This document shows, in pieces, positions 35,690-49,287 of a stretch of DNA of 64,000 bases. Made by a program: the position numbers and the translations under genes. Source of the stretch: Sphagnum compactum. Taxonomy: Eukaryota; Bryophyta; Sphagnopsida; Sphagnales. The first letter of the stretch is position 1. Each line of letters begins with the position of its first letter. The notes below the pieces were generated by a model that searched no databases, had not been told where the DNA came from, and saw nothing but the letters and a program-made list of their open reading frames with translations. The DNA lies in assembly GCA_965153455.1 (NCBI GenBank), contig OZ234494.1, positions 9,610,001-9,674,000 of the forward strand. Direction: 5' to 3'.

Positions 35690-36312
35690 TATATTAATTC
35701 AGTAAGTCTCTCTGTCTGTGACGGAGGTTTTGGGGGTTGGGGGAGGGATGTCACCCGGTGAAGCAGCGGGTGACAGGGACAGAGGTTTTGGAGGGTGGGT
35801 GGAGGGAGGGGGGGGGGAGAGGAAGGGGATTTTTTTGGCCAGATGTGTTTGGTGTGGAGAGTGGACTGTCCACTGTTCAATTTCCACTTGGACAGTAGAT
35901 AGTCACCCTTTCCATGCATGTTTTGTCAAATGTTGTCCTCCTTTCACCCCATTTAAGCCGGATGACAGGATGGATGAAATGTCCATCCGGTAATAGACGG
36001 ATGACGGGATGCATGAAATGTCCGTCCGGCTTAATTAGACGGATGACAGGATGGATGAAATGTTCGTCCGGCTAAAATGGATGAAATGTCTGGAATCCAT
36101 CTAGCACGGGGGGGGGCCAGCACGGGGCGGGAAGTTAATTATATATAACAAGGGAACGGGGGGGGCGGGGGGGGGATCAACGGGTTAAAGAATCGGAGTG
36201 GAAAATGTGAAGGACGGGGGGGGGTCGACGGGGTAAAGAACCGGAGTGGGCAATGGGAAGGACCGGGCGGGGGGGAGCTCGACGGGTGCATTATGCACCG
36301 GGTACACACTAG
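35690..36312 (+). mobile_element. Small non-autonomous Helitron-like element, GC-rich
   Basis: The right end has the Helitron signature: hairpin GGTGCAT-T-ATGCACC (36285-36299), nine bases, then CTAG (36309-36312) followed by T. The left end is not sharp; it is placed by the abrupt change from AT-rich to G-rich sequence after AATTCAGTAAGTCTCTCTGT. The body holds a tandem array of about 35-45 bp units containing GGATGACAGGATGGATGAAA and GTCCGTCCGG (35954-36080). Near the 3' end are two units of about 52 bp with long G runs (36172-36280). There is no gene inside. Helitrons insert between A and T without target duplication, so only the 3' end can be read directly. Confidence 0.65.
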
Positions 36313-39300
36313 TAAGTTTAAAAGGACATAAAAATCATTTGATCTCATCAAGTCGTGTTTGTTTTATGGCAACATTTCCATCTTTTGTGCTTTCATGTAA
36401 TGTCAATAACAAATTATAATGGTTCCCATAAGTTTCAAGGGTATTTTAGATTCATATAATAGGAAACCACTAATTCTTATATTGTAATTTTATTAGGGTT
36501 TATCATCAGGTAATGACATAATTTGTAATTAGGACAATGTTGGTGATTTGCCCATATAATTTATGAAATTCTAAATTGAAATTTTAATTGAATCCTCAAA
36601 TTTTGTTTGGAAAAGATCACAAATTTAATCAATCATGAATACATTAAAAAATAATTTTTATTGAATAGAAGATTCATGCAAAGATCTTTCTATACATTTG
36701 TGATGAAAAATTTGGATCGTCAAACATGCCACTACCCTAATGAGTTTTAGTAACCATTGATTTTGTCACAAGACATGCACAAAGTTATTTTTATTTATTT
36801 ATTCATATTATGTATGTAATCCTTTATTCAATTTTGTTGAAAATTGATATTATGAGATAACAAAATGTCGATGTGAATTTCAAAGATAATATTATTCACA
36901 AATATACCTCTTTGAGGGTGCAATTTTGTAAACATGTATCAAAGTTATTGAAACCATTAAACTAGAAATGGAATTATTTTATACAATGTTAATTTTGATA
37001 TATTGATATACATATTTTAAAAAATTGAAATCAATTTAATGAATAAAAAAAACCCAAAAACATTTTAAAAACACTTGTAACCATTGTTTTTACTATGTAA
37101 AAAGATTCACACCTAATTTTTTTGGGCAAAATTTTAATTAGACTTTAACATAATAGTATAATTTTTTTAAAAAAAATTTGTAAATATTTAAAAAAAGGCT
37201 TTTCTAAAAGATGCCAATAATAGTTTGAAAATAAACAATGAATTAAAGGGGTGGGTGTGGTTCATGATTGAGTGTTTCCATCCTCAATCATTATTTGATC
37301 ATTTTTCGTTTGTGTTGCATCTTCAAAAAAATTATATTTCATTTCATCTTGTTTAAATACTTTGACAAATATGTGGGTTTGAATGTTTAGGTTTTGTTCC
37401 TTCTCTTTTGAAATATGAATATCCATATCAATTAAAACATGCTCATAAAAGTATAAATGGATTTATATTATTTAGTTCAAATGCTATACAATAATGATGT
37501 GATGCATAAAACTTAATCAATTTATCAAAACACATCAAATAATTTTTAATCCAAAAAAAAAACATAGGAAAAACATTGAGGAGAATAGTATATATTTCAT
37601 TTTTTTGTCCACTAATTCTTTCAATCTAATCTTTTCTTTTCACATAATGCACATGTGATGAGCTGAACATCACTTGTTGTGTAACACTTTAAGTGAGTGC
37701 AAATCACAATGAAAGAGGAAAAGATACGTGCATGCCCAAACATAGGAAAATCATGACAAAAAAAGTTCCATGAAAAATCACAAGATCTATGTGATATTTT
37801 TGTTTTATGTTCAAAACACATTTTCATTGGATCATTATCAAACTCATAAGTTGCTTTCACATTTATTCCCTCTTTCTTTTTGCTCATATAATAATTCCCA
37901 CATAGTATTTACATAATTGCAAAAAATCACACAAATTTATACAATTTAAGATCTATGAAATAAAAAAAGAAGAGATTAGGTACCATGTATGATATCAAAA
38001 TGACTCCATCATAGTTGTTTCCACATGCTAAATGTAACTTGTTTTTCATTCACTTTTAACATTGACATTTGTTCCTTTGTTAACAATCTTTTGAACAATG
38101 TTCGCATATTGACATGAAGCCTAATTAAAAAATACATGTGTTCATATGTTAATGACATGACATGTTGAAATAACTTTGATATAAATGAATTCTAGTCAAA
38201 GGGTAATAACGATATGATGCAATTGCCAATGTGTAACATGCAATAAATCCTCCCTATTTGCATTAAAATTAAAAGCATCGAAAAAACAAGGGAAAAAAAA
38301 GATTTACTTTGTTATAATACTCATTTGTAGCATACCCCACTTCCATTGCATGCCTTGAATTGAATTGAATTGAATTGAATTTCATTAGTTGAACTAAATT
38401 CAATTCCACATTGGATTAAGATTCAATTTAAATGAATTTGAATTCAATTGAAACGAAGTGAGATGCAAATTGGTGGAAAAGGTATTGAATTTTTGCTAGT
38501 GGATATGGTGTTGGAGTTTTTTTTAAAGAACTTAAAATATGACACCTTTCCATGCCTCTTTTCTTGTGAATGGGCTATAGATTTTGGGCTAGAATTTGGT
38601 AGGATGAAAAACTATGAAACCTTATAATCATCTTACCTAAACCAATTCCAATGAATAATTGTCACTAGAATTTAAATAATTTAAATGATAATTTCAAGAA
38701 CATAACCAAACCAAGAAAGAGTATTCATTGACCCATTCCTCACAATTTGATTAACTTGGTGATGGTACTCATTATATCAATTGACCCGATCTCAACCACA
38801 CTACTCCTTTTTGGCACACACAATATGGTTTACAACACTAAAAACCATCCATGAAGATTTCATTTGAACAAGTAGGTAAACATACATCTCGTAGAAACTC
38901 TTGTTAGATAAATCTTCTAATTGCAATGAGTAGAAGCCATGTAGAAGAAGAATCACAATAACATGAAGATGACAATTTCAAAATTTATTTAATATGTTAG
39001 ATAGAAGGATGATCCATTACTGAAAATGTGCAACAAAAGTTTTAAGCTTACTTGAATGCCGACCCTCTTTTTGAAGAAAAAATTGCTAGATGCAATTATG
39101 ATCCAACCAAAACTACTTTGTTAGTTCAAATACCAACTTCTCTTTGATTACTACACATAAAATCTTGATGTCAAGTGAAACAACTTGCATCTCCACACAA
39201 CCTTCGTCCAATATTTGATACTTTATCATCCACATCCAAAGATGCATTTCATTGAACTATGGTCTCTTGTAACTACCATCACACCAACAAAATATGACCA

Positions 39301-41916
39301 CAACAAACTATAACCATATTAGAGAAAAGAGGTGAAGGTTTTCGATTTTCAACAACTTAAATGACATTTGGAGTTGTGGGCAACATAACTATTGTGAGCC
39401 CTTGAAACTTGAACCTTTAGTCATCACTCATTCACTTCTTTAGAAAAACTTACTATGTACATGAGAACTTATGAAATGCATGCAATTACCTGAATAACGA
39501 CTAGGAGGGTTGGCACATTCAAGAGTGGGAACATAAAGAGAAGCTACAAACATATCCATTAAAGCTCTCAGTGATTATTGTGGTCGTAGGCTAGCACCCA
39601 ATCAAAAATAATCTGAGAAAGGTGGACTACTTCATTTGCTGAAACCTTGGTTGATAAGTACAACATTACCAATTACCACATTCCAATTATCAAGGAACAT
39701 AAGTCTCAAGGCCCAACATATTGCAAAAGAAGGGGAAAAAACCACTAGACTAAGCTGGATGATTAGGTGGTGTTTGATTCAATTCTCTAAGCAATACTTG
39801 CAATTGTAGTTGACTAGTGTATCCTCCATGTCAAATTTGCAATAACACCCCCATGTGCATTGACCAAGTGTGAAAATCTTGTTATTGGCTATCCTCAATC
39901 CAACATATATATATCCTTCAAATCAACCATATAAACATAATACATCTTGAGTAGGTTATGCATTCCAATCTAGTGCACTAGCACATCGATTAGATCTAGG
40001 ATCATTAATGTCCCACAAAGCTTTGTACTTATGTACCCTCCTCCCATTGCATTCGTTGAAATAGATTTCTGTGGTTGCAAGAAGTTCAAGATACAAAGAG
40101 ACATGCATATTAAAATAAAGAAATTAGTGCAAAACAAACTATAACACCTGAACGACGAGTGATCGAGTGACCAAATTATTTGGAAGCTTTGACCTCACAA
40201 AGCTGCAAAAGGGGAATAAGAAAAGGAACATGATCCTGCATAGATGACAAATGGGCTTGGACCTAGATTGACCTCTATGTGGTTGCATTGATAGCAGCAT
40301 GTCCTCCATAGTGAGCCGTGCATCTCCACCACATTTCTGCTACCTGCCCTTCTGATGCCGAATGTTTTGCATATTAACCATACCACATTCAACCATGCCA
40401 CAATCCACTGCCAAATATGTGCAACAAAACTTCCCTATTGAGGTTAGACATTTGCTCCAAGAAAAAATTACCAGATGCAATTCTGATCCTATGAATCATC
40501 AGTATAGTGACCAATCTATAACTTATCCAGTGTGATATTTTTATAGACAATCATGTACAATGTTCCCACTTTAATACCCTAATTTGCACAAGCATGAAAT
40601 GTGAGTGAAATCTTGGTTTGTAAGATGGTTCCTTAAGAAATCATATGGTCTGAACCATGCACCCTACATCAAGATGTATGAAAATGAATTGCCACACCCA
40701 TAGCTGAGATGTCCCACACCAGTGAGAAAGAGAGAAACATGATGAACCAAGTCCTGATGGAACTTCCCCACATAAACTGAATTTTTTTGACAAAGAGAGA
40801 CTTGTGTGTACATATGGATGCATATACCAGTGATGAGTTCCCACTTTTGTGTGAAGTGCTCCAATAACTGGCAGAACCAGATGTGACCTAAACTATGTTT
40901 TGTGACAAGAAACATGCAGTGTCTACCCACAACATTGTGAAGTGCTCCACACCGTCTATGGCTAAAAAAAAGATCCAAGTTAAAAAATTTCTCTAGAAAG
41001 AAACTGTATGTGGAGAAAGCAGCTACAAAAAATACGCCTACTATCCACTGAAACAAATGGATTGCAGGATGAACTTACTGTGGGATGAAAACCTTCACCA
41101 CAGAATCCAGCACCACAAAACATGGGAATTCTTGATTTTGCTAATATGCTAGCCTGATCAATACTGCCACTTTCTTAAAATCATGAAAGATGCAAATCAC
41201 AAAAGAACTCTATTGCTCATTCCTTCCTACCATCATCAAAGAAATCTATTTCTTATTCCTTCCTTGACTGTGGTTGTCATTAATGATGTCTTCCTATACT
41301 TTCCACTATATTCATTTCTAGTGCAAGCAATCATGGGAGAAGGGAGAAAAGAAGAGGAGATGCATGTACTCATGCAGCTTCAAGCACAAACTGAGGTGCA
41401 GGAAAAAAAGAGACCACAAGTAAAAGAAATCTCACGATTTCATGAAAACATGGGGCACTACTGCCTGCACAACAAAAAAAATGAAGGAAAGAAAAAAGGT
41501 CTCAGCGTGTTGTTTAAGATCTCAAATACAGGCAGGCAAAATGGATGCACCAGACGCCATGCTTTTTGGCAGATGCCATAACCCGCCTCCTCAATCAATG
41601 ACTTGGTAAAAAGCTTGAAGTGGGGTTGTAGAAAAAAGGGAATTGTTTATCCTTCAGATTCTAGAGTGGAGTTTGGATCCCAAAATACTAACACCAAAAT
41701 CACTTGTCTCTTGATGACATTATGACTGTCTTCCTATTGCTTCTGGAAATGTGTCTGAAACTTAGGACACAGATTTTTGTACAGTTTTCTCTTCAACTAT
41801 GCTTCTCAACTGCATTGTTTTGGAGGACTGATTATGCAAACCTTTTTTCATGAGGAGTACACCTTGACTGAGAGCTATCAAAGCATGCTCTCAAGAACAT
41901 CAAGATGGGACACACA
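36313..41916. other. Non-coding stretch downstream of the TPR gene
   Basis: No supported gene. It holds a pentanucleotide run (GAATT)n at about 38355-38382. A few longer open frames at 40200-41580 show no domain, no splice logic and biased composition. The last few hundred bases before 41917 would include the 3' untranslated region of the minus-strand TPR gene. Confidence 0.55.
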
Positions 41917-44900
41917 TCACCTCCCTCCTTGTTGAGAGGCCAGCTTCTGCAACCTATGCACCAGAGGAGTAATCTCAGAGGTTTTACCTAGGCTATCTAG
42001 AAGCATGATTAGCAACTCCAGTGTGAGCCCAATCTCAGAGCTATCTGGGCCAATCTCCTTCTCTTGAATTGCCAACACCCGCCACATCAATGTTGCTGCT
42101 TCCTCATTCCTTCCCAGTGAATGTAATATTGAAGCCAGGCAGTTGCATGCCTCTCCTGCAGAAGCAACCACAGATACTGATTTAGACTCTTTTCATCAGA
42201 TCCCGGACAAAAGTTACAATAATTATTTGCTTCAACTGTTCTGCTATGTTAAACTTGCTAACTGATTCATGAGATATATCCTAAGACAACATTCATGGAG
42301 CTGCTGCCTAAAAAAGAAAGCTCACCCTAGTTCAGGGCAGTAAAAATCTGTCATGCAATCACTTCACCGCAAACATTCTCTAACTTAACATTTACTCCTA
42401 CTAATGTGGACTCCAACCAGGGTAAGACAAGACAGAAAGATCTTACCAACAGTAGCACTATTGGAACCAAATGAACATTCACGAAGTTTCAGAGCTTGGC
42501 GAGCAAGGGGCTCTGCCTCATCATCCCGATCCAGATGGTGCAACGTTGTAGCCAAACACTCCAGTGGGATAGAAAGCTGAGGGGAATTGGGGCCAAAGCT
42601 AGATGTAACCAGCCTCAAGCTGTGCTGGAGCAATGGTTCACATTTATCATGTTTCCCAGATGCAGCATATGATGTAGCCAAGTTCTGCAGATGGACTACC
42701 AACTGGGGATCATCAGAGCCCACTATTCTCTCTTTTACCCGTAAATTCTCCTCCCAAAGCTCTTGAGCTTCTTCACTCCTGCATTCAGAAGGTGAAAGTT
42801 GCTAACTGCTTCAAATCTTCATCAACTGCTGTCTAGAATTCCTGTCAGATGTCTGTTGGACTTAAGAATAGACATAATGGGTACAAACAATACTCAAAAG
42901 TTGAAAAATGACCTTACCTTTCAAGTAGGTTGAGGAGCTCTGCGAGATCACTGCGGACTGCCTCCATAGTTGGCTCCTTATCAGCAAATTTGCTGCATCC
43001 TTCCATAATCTGGAGTCCCTTGTGGTACAAAGACACAGACTCATCCACCTCTCCTGCAAATTGACAGAGTGTGATTTGAGTGAAGCTACATTCAATCCAA
43101 GAGACAATTGCCAACTATGTGTTACTCAGCACAAAGACACCCATGGTTTCCATACTACACAAACTTAGTGCATAAGTATCACTTACAAGAGACTTATATC
43201 TGAAGCTTGCACGCCCCCCAATCTGTGCCACTTCTCTAAGTGCCTTGTCTAGATAACAACCAACTGATAAGTTTAACTTAATCACCTTGAGCAGCTTTAA
43301 CCCGAGCAAGTGCACATGTGGCTACCCCAACTCTTCCATCATATTCTCCAAATAACTGCTCTGCTAACCTTAATGCTCTGTACACCATCATCACAGCGGC
43401 AAACACTAGTCAATCATAATGCCGGAGAGTTTCATGATCCTTCCTGAATCCCTTGGAAGTCCTAGCCAAGAGATCTTCTTCAATGGATCTAAAGATAGAA
43501 ATGTCCACAACAATGAACGGCACTTTGGTAAGGATATGTGACAAACATAGCAGAAGAGAATCAAAACCTGACCAAGGACAACTCAGCCTCATCAATCCTC
43601 CCCTCTTCCAGCAAAGAATGCCCCAAACGAGAGAGAGGCATGACAAGAGCTTCATCATCAGAGCCTCTGGTCTTCTCTAAAATGGACAGAACCCTGTTGT
43701 AAACCTCAATAGCATGAAAACTGTCATTCATATCGCTGTATGTGGTGGCCAGTCCCAACAACACCTTCACAATCAGTGGGCTGTCTTGACCTGTTGAAAC
43801 AAATCTCTAACATCAGTGCTCACAGTCATCCACACAATTACTGATGAACCAGAATAACTCTTTTCAAATATGGGCCAGCTGTTGTGACCCATCTCTATTG
43901 AAGCAATTACAGTGCATGGGTGGGAGAGAGGGGGTGCTCCAAGTCCTTACCATGTAGCTCTTCTTGGATCTTGAGACTTCTCTTGTAATAAGGCAATGCC
44001 TCCTCAGGTTTCCCCAAGGAGGTGTACATGCTGCCCATGTGCTCTAGTACACTGTCGAGCAGAGGCTGTGCTGAGTCAGAACCCAATTTGTCCACTACTT
44101 CTTTAGTCTGCACATATCAACCGATTTAATTCAATTGGCCATTCACAGGCATTCTTGCCCATGTTTAAGATACAGTTTACTTGTCAGCCTCTGAAAGATA
44201 CTATTGAGACCCCTATTGATACCTATTGCACAATCCCCACCTCACATAAAAGCGAGGAAAATAATTAAAGCAAGTCAATAGATAGCAACACAACATTGGC
44301 ATGGATAAACTCAAGTAACCACAAACCTCAGAAAGAAGGCGTGCCACCTCCTCAGCTTCACCTAGACTCATCCGCAGCTGGGCAAGCATGTCCAGCATTG
44401 CAGCCTGCTCCATGCCTTGGATCCCTGACTCAAATTGCCCCTTAACAACCTTATATTTGGCCTCAATCATGTCATTTGCAGTTGCGTGGTCTCCTTCCTC
44501 TATCATCCTATTCATTTCCTCATAAAGCTGGTGTAGCTGTTTCTCAATTTCAGTCATTCCCTTCATCAGGTGCTTCATCTGATTTATTTCAAGAGGACTC
44601 CTGCATCAGTTGCACCATCAATTAAATGAGCTTTACTGCTAGAGCCATGAATTGCTGCCAGCCAATATCCACTACTGACCACACTGAGGCACAGCCCTTA
44701 CAGTGAAGGCTTTAAGACAGAATTCCCAAAATTCTACAAACTGAGGCACTCAAACTCCCTCCTTCCTACTTCAAACAGTACATCCAACATAAACCTACCC
44801 ACCTGGCCCTCATGACTAACATGACTGGGAGTTGAGTGTTTTAACTGTGCAAGAAGCTACAACAAAGATAATTAAAAATTGGGGAATATGTTTGATGTCA

Positions 44901-46568
44901 GTGCAGAAAATAAAATACCCCATCTCTTGCAAAGCTTTCTCTGCCATCTCATCATCATTGAAGGCCAAAGCCATTGCAAACTGGTCGAACCGCTCTTCCA
45001 GGAACTGATCTTCAACATCATCATTGTCTTCCACTATCTCCACATTGCTGGTGCACTCATTCTGACCATCTATAGCATTCTCTCTACAACAGCATGTGAG
45101 ATACCAGATCAATTGTTGGTATAGCCCACCCTATAACATTGACAGAATGCAGACTCATAAAAGCAACTTCTTTGTGGTTGAAAGTGAGGTTGAATACGTG
45201 AGTGAAGAAGGCAGCCATTGCCAATCCAAAGCAAGTCCATCTTCATGATTCACATACCCCTTGAGTCGCTTCAATTGCCTGCACATTGTAGACATGCACC
45301 CCCTATAGTCCATGTGCAATGGATCCTCTCTCTGTTGGGACTTACTCAAATAGTGTAATATTGACTACAGTCCCGGAAAATGTGATCCTCTACTAAGCAA
45401 TTCAAGTGTGGTGGCCCTTTACTGGCAGGGTCATGATGACATAATGTGCAACAACCAAAAACAAAGAAAATGAAAAAGAAATGCCTTCAATATTCAGGGC
45501 ACTGAACATCATGGTAGCTTCAAAATTATGTCTCCAAGAACACAGCACCTATGCCACTGAAACTTGAAGCCCTCTGGCAATGCTGTAAAGAAGCTTTTTG
45601 AGGTTTTCTGCCATCCCCAGTGTGTATATTTGCTCAATCCATCTCCATTTACATCTGCATGGCAACCCCTACTGAATTGCAAAAGGCTTGAAGGCAAGCT
45701 CCTTGTGCAAAATTTGTGGTGCCCATAGCAGCCAACAGGCTGGCATGAGATCCTTGACACATGAGACCCTGGTGTTGCATAAGACCTCTGCCGAGCAATA
45801 TCAACCTCACTGCAACCACCCACAATGATTATTGACCACTTCTGTTCCCGCATCCAACTGTCCTCTAAACTGCACACCCATCTATCTCTCAGCACAACAT
45901 ACATTTTTTCCATGGAATTGGTCTGTCCACAATTCCAGCAGGTGGAAAAATGCAAAATTGTTGAACCTTAAACCCTCCAAGTTGGGCATTAAACCCTCCA
46001 AAACGAAGGTCCTCAACACCCAAACATCAGAGTAGCAAATTCAAAAGCAAATAAAGCTAGCAAGCTTAAACTTGCTGATGCAAACAGATGGCTTGCAAGT
46101 AGATTGGGAAAAAGTATCATCTCTACATCTAGATAACACAATCCTTGGTCATGCAACTCAAATATGCAGCTACATTTCAGACGACTAAACAGAGAGTAGT
46201 ATCCACTTGCCATTTCCAGATCAAACAGACTCTGAGCCTAACCATTCTCATTTACCAAACTTCCTCAAAATTCCACACAGAAAGCCCTAAACTTCCTAAC
46301 CATAAGATGATCCTCCGTCCCTTATCCCCACACACACACACACACACACAGAGTCACAGACAGAGTCACAAACCACAGAATAGTACTCTACAGAAGGTCC
46401 AAGAATGCAGTGCGGAACATATGTCGCCAATATAAAAAGCTGGTGATTACTAAACTCATGTTTCAGTGATACAACCAAAGAAGCAACAAGAAGGCGAAGA
46501 AGGCCTTGTGACGATGCTAACCTAGGACTGACCAAACCACCCGCGAGAAGAAAATCCTTGCTAGCCAT
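41917..46568 (-). CDS. Kinesin-light-chain-like TPR protein, organelle-type N-terminus, ten exons
   Basis: Exons on the minus strand: 46568-46476, 45787-45549, 45083-44919, 44600-44327, 44107-43951, 43790-43568, 43377-43286, 43053-42918, 42778-42447, 42155-41917. All introns are GT-AG and all phases agree, giving 649 residues. Residues 1 to about 110 are rich in Ser, Arg and Leu with few acids (MASKDFLLAGGLVSPRLASS), like a mitochondrial or plastid transit peptide. An acidic linker follows, then a helical stretch (EEMNRMIEEGDHATANDMIE). TPR units then run to the end: MGSMYTSLGKPEEALPYYKR, LGHSLLEEGRIDEAEL, LATSYAASGKHDKCEPLLQH, LATTLHHLDRDDEAEPLARQ, LASILHSLGRNEEAATL. The 42-residue spacing is that of kinesin light chains, but the presequence argues against a motor subunit. 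It resembles the At5g53080-type TPR proteins (from memory). Role unknown; probably protein binding. Confidence 0.9.
46329..46350. repeat. (CA)n microsatellite in intron 1 of the TPR gene
   Basis: A run of about 11 CA units lies between exon 1 and exon 2 of the minus-strand TPR gene, followed by GAGTCACAGACAGAGTCACA, itself a short direct repeat. Confidence 0.9.
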
Positions 46569-46722
46569 GGTATGTATAATCACACCCGCTTCCTTCCTTC
46601 CTTGCCACCTTCCCTTCCACTTTCTCCCTCCGTCGTCCTCAGGCTGCAATTCTTGTAACAAAACAAAGAATGTCGCTCGCCATCGCTCCTATACTTGTCC
46701 CATTACCTTCCCTCTCGTCCTT

Positions 46723-46792
46723 AAACCCTAAACCTCCCTAAGCCCTCTATCGTCATTTAAAAGCCTAAAACCCTCTCGCCGTTAAACCCTAA
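46723..46792 (-). promoter_or_regulatory. Two telo-boxes upstream of the TPR gene
   Basis: AAACCCTAA occurs at 46723-46731 and 46784-46792, 155-220 bp upstream of the start codon. Telo-boxes (AAACCCTA) are frequent in promoters of plant housekeeping and translation or organelle-biogenesis genes and are bound by Myb-type telomere-repeat factors. The position suits a promoter or leader; the function is inferred. Confidence 0.45.
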
Positions 46793-46799
46793 ACCCGCT

Positions 46800-49280
46800 T
46801 GTGAGAAGTTGTGACCCAGTTTTTTTGTTTTTTGTTTTTTTTTTTTGGCGAATTTTCGCCACGGCTACAAAAAAAAGAAAACTGAAATATAGATTCTTGG
46901 TTTTAAAAAAAAATTGATTTTCAAAGAAATGTGGTCACTTTTTTAATACTCCAAAGTCTGTTGCCAATTTATACTGTTTGGAAAAAACCTTTTGAACTGT
47001 TTTAAAATTGTGAATAAGTGCTAAATTTAGCTTGGGATGCTCACTACTGACATCTAATCCAAAAAATTGAACAAAAAAAGAAGCACTTGTGCACAATATC
47101 CACCCCCAAGTCAAAAAAATTGCAACTAAAACTCAAAACAATTTTGCTTCCTAAAGAACTTCAGAATTTCTTGCTCTCTTGAGTCTTGGTGTACAATTTA
47201 TTATTTTTGCCTAACAAATTTTGGACCGTAAATGTTAAGTTTTGGGTGCTGGCTAACGGGTTAATACTAAATGGTATAGACACCTTTTCTTTTTATCCCT
47301 TCTTCTTGGGGATTTGATGATCTCAATTGATGTTAATTTCCATTGGGATTTTTGCATTAATATTAGTAAGAAATTGCCAGGCGTTTTACACATCTATTTT
47401 TGCTTTAGTGTTTGGTTTTTAGGTTCAAATTGATGTTAAGTCTTTTGGGATTTAAAAATTGATATTCATGATTCGACTTTGTATTTTGGTTCTAGATTAA
47501 ATTTTTTGGTCAATCTATTGGGATTTTGGAATTGACCAAATGTAATGTGGGATAAATTATTTCATTAGGGCTAAACCAACTAGTGTGAACAGGTTTATTT
47601 TCATCAGTGTGTAACCTTGGAATTTTTGGTTTAAGCCACAATATTTTCTCACATTTTTAAGGAATCAACTTTTACTTACAATGAATTACCATGATGAGGA
47701 TTTTATATGTGAAATCTCCAAAAGAACTAATTAGTAAGAGTACCTGCTAACACTACTTATGCAATATTCAAGACATTTGTCGATTTATTTCATTAAATTT
47801 GTAACCTCCTTGTCATTTCTTTTCATTTCACAAGCCAAAGTTTGTTGGTGCATATTGTCAATTATTTAATGATATTTGGAAACTAAACACCATAATACGG
47901 AAGATGTTAAATCGGCCCAAAGAAATTGAATGCAGTCAGTACAAAAAGTACTGTAACAATTTTTTCCCTCGTCGGCCGTTGCCCGGTTTGTTTTTACCTT
48001 GTGATAGGTTAACCTGCCTTATGACCGAACACCACCTATGAACGAACATTTATTAATATCTTCCTCGTCTCTTCTTCATTTTGAGTGATTTAAAACGTTA
48101 TGGGAGCGCTAACTTGAGCACTTCAGTTTGTCTTTGAACAGCAGAGGCAAAGGAGTAAATTATAGAAGAGCAAGAAGCTTTTCCAAGTTATAAAACACAT
48201 TTTTCTTCGCTTTTCTTCTCTTCTACCCTTCTTACTTTCAATGCTCATAACTTTCTCATTTCTTGTTCAATTTAAGTGATTTAAAATGCTATAAGAGCGC
48301 AACCTCATGATCTATGAATAATCTTTGAACCATAAAGGCAATAGAGCGACTTTCAAAGACTTTTTTGGGTGTTCGGTAATAGTCTTCCGAGTGTTTGGTG
48401 ATTTTTCGTTTCCACCATTTGACCACCCCCCCCGCCCCCCACCCCCCCTACTTTGGAGGGTCACATCTAACTCATTTCTTCATCTTTTTCAACGATTCAA
48501 CTTTCTGTCGGTGCCCAAATAGTAGGGCAAAAATTCCTCGATGGGCATGAAATTCAAAGCAGCACTCTCCAGAAATTCGCAGACCTCTGAGACACTAAGT
48601 GTTGGGTCACCGGCCTGGTTTGAGTCCTATGTTATGATGCATTGACATGTTATGAGTATGAGGGGTATATAACATGTCACTAGGTATGTTATGTGCCCTT
48701 TGGAACATTCATAACATAGAAGGTTATGTGTGCAAAATGTGCTTGGGTATCACTCATGATATGCGGGGCTAAGGACAGACTGGGGGAAAAAAATCGCAGC
48801 AATACTTTTGTACTGACTGCATTTAATTTCTTTGGCCAATTTAACATTTTCTCCATAATACCTTTCAAAGCTAATTAAGTTCTGACCTTAATTAATTTTG
48901 AAACTTTAATTCTGACAAATAGAATGTTCTTGAAAATTCCATAATTGCCTACACAAATTTTTCTTATTTGAAAAAACAAGAAAAATTCCAACATTTCGAC
49001 AACACATGCCTGCCAAATCATGAATTAATTTTGAAAGATTTCATTTTGAAAAAAAGAAATCCTGAATATTTCAAAAGATTCTTCATTTTCTTTCACAAAA
49101 AAATTGGCTCTTCAAAAATGAAAATTGAAAATTTCAGCATATCTAAAAAGCTTAATTTGTGCCAAAGCTGCCAAGGTACTTACTACTATGGTAGAGTCTT
49201 CAGTTGGGTCAAGGGAAGCAACATGAGTGAACTGGAGTTGGACTATATAATAATTTTGTGAAAAGAATTCCATGATTTTA
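46800..49280. other. Intergenic, non-coding
   Basis: No supported gene between the TPR gene and the minisatellite. AT-rich with a C-rich patch at 48426-48449. Confidence 0.6.
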
Positions 49281-49287
49281 GCTTTAT

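Noticed and set aside
36139-36351. Proline-rich minus-strand frame
   Set aside because: It is the translation of G runs at the Helitron 3' end.
40664-41056. 130-codon minus-strand open frame
   Set aside because: No domain, no consistent splice sites; the text reads as reverse of AT-rich non-coding DNA.
41183-41581. 132-codon plus-strand open frame
   Set aside because: Low-complexity A-rich text with a short internal repeat near the start, antisense to the likely 3' region of the TPR gene; no family features.
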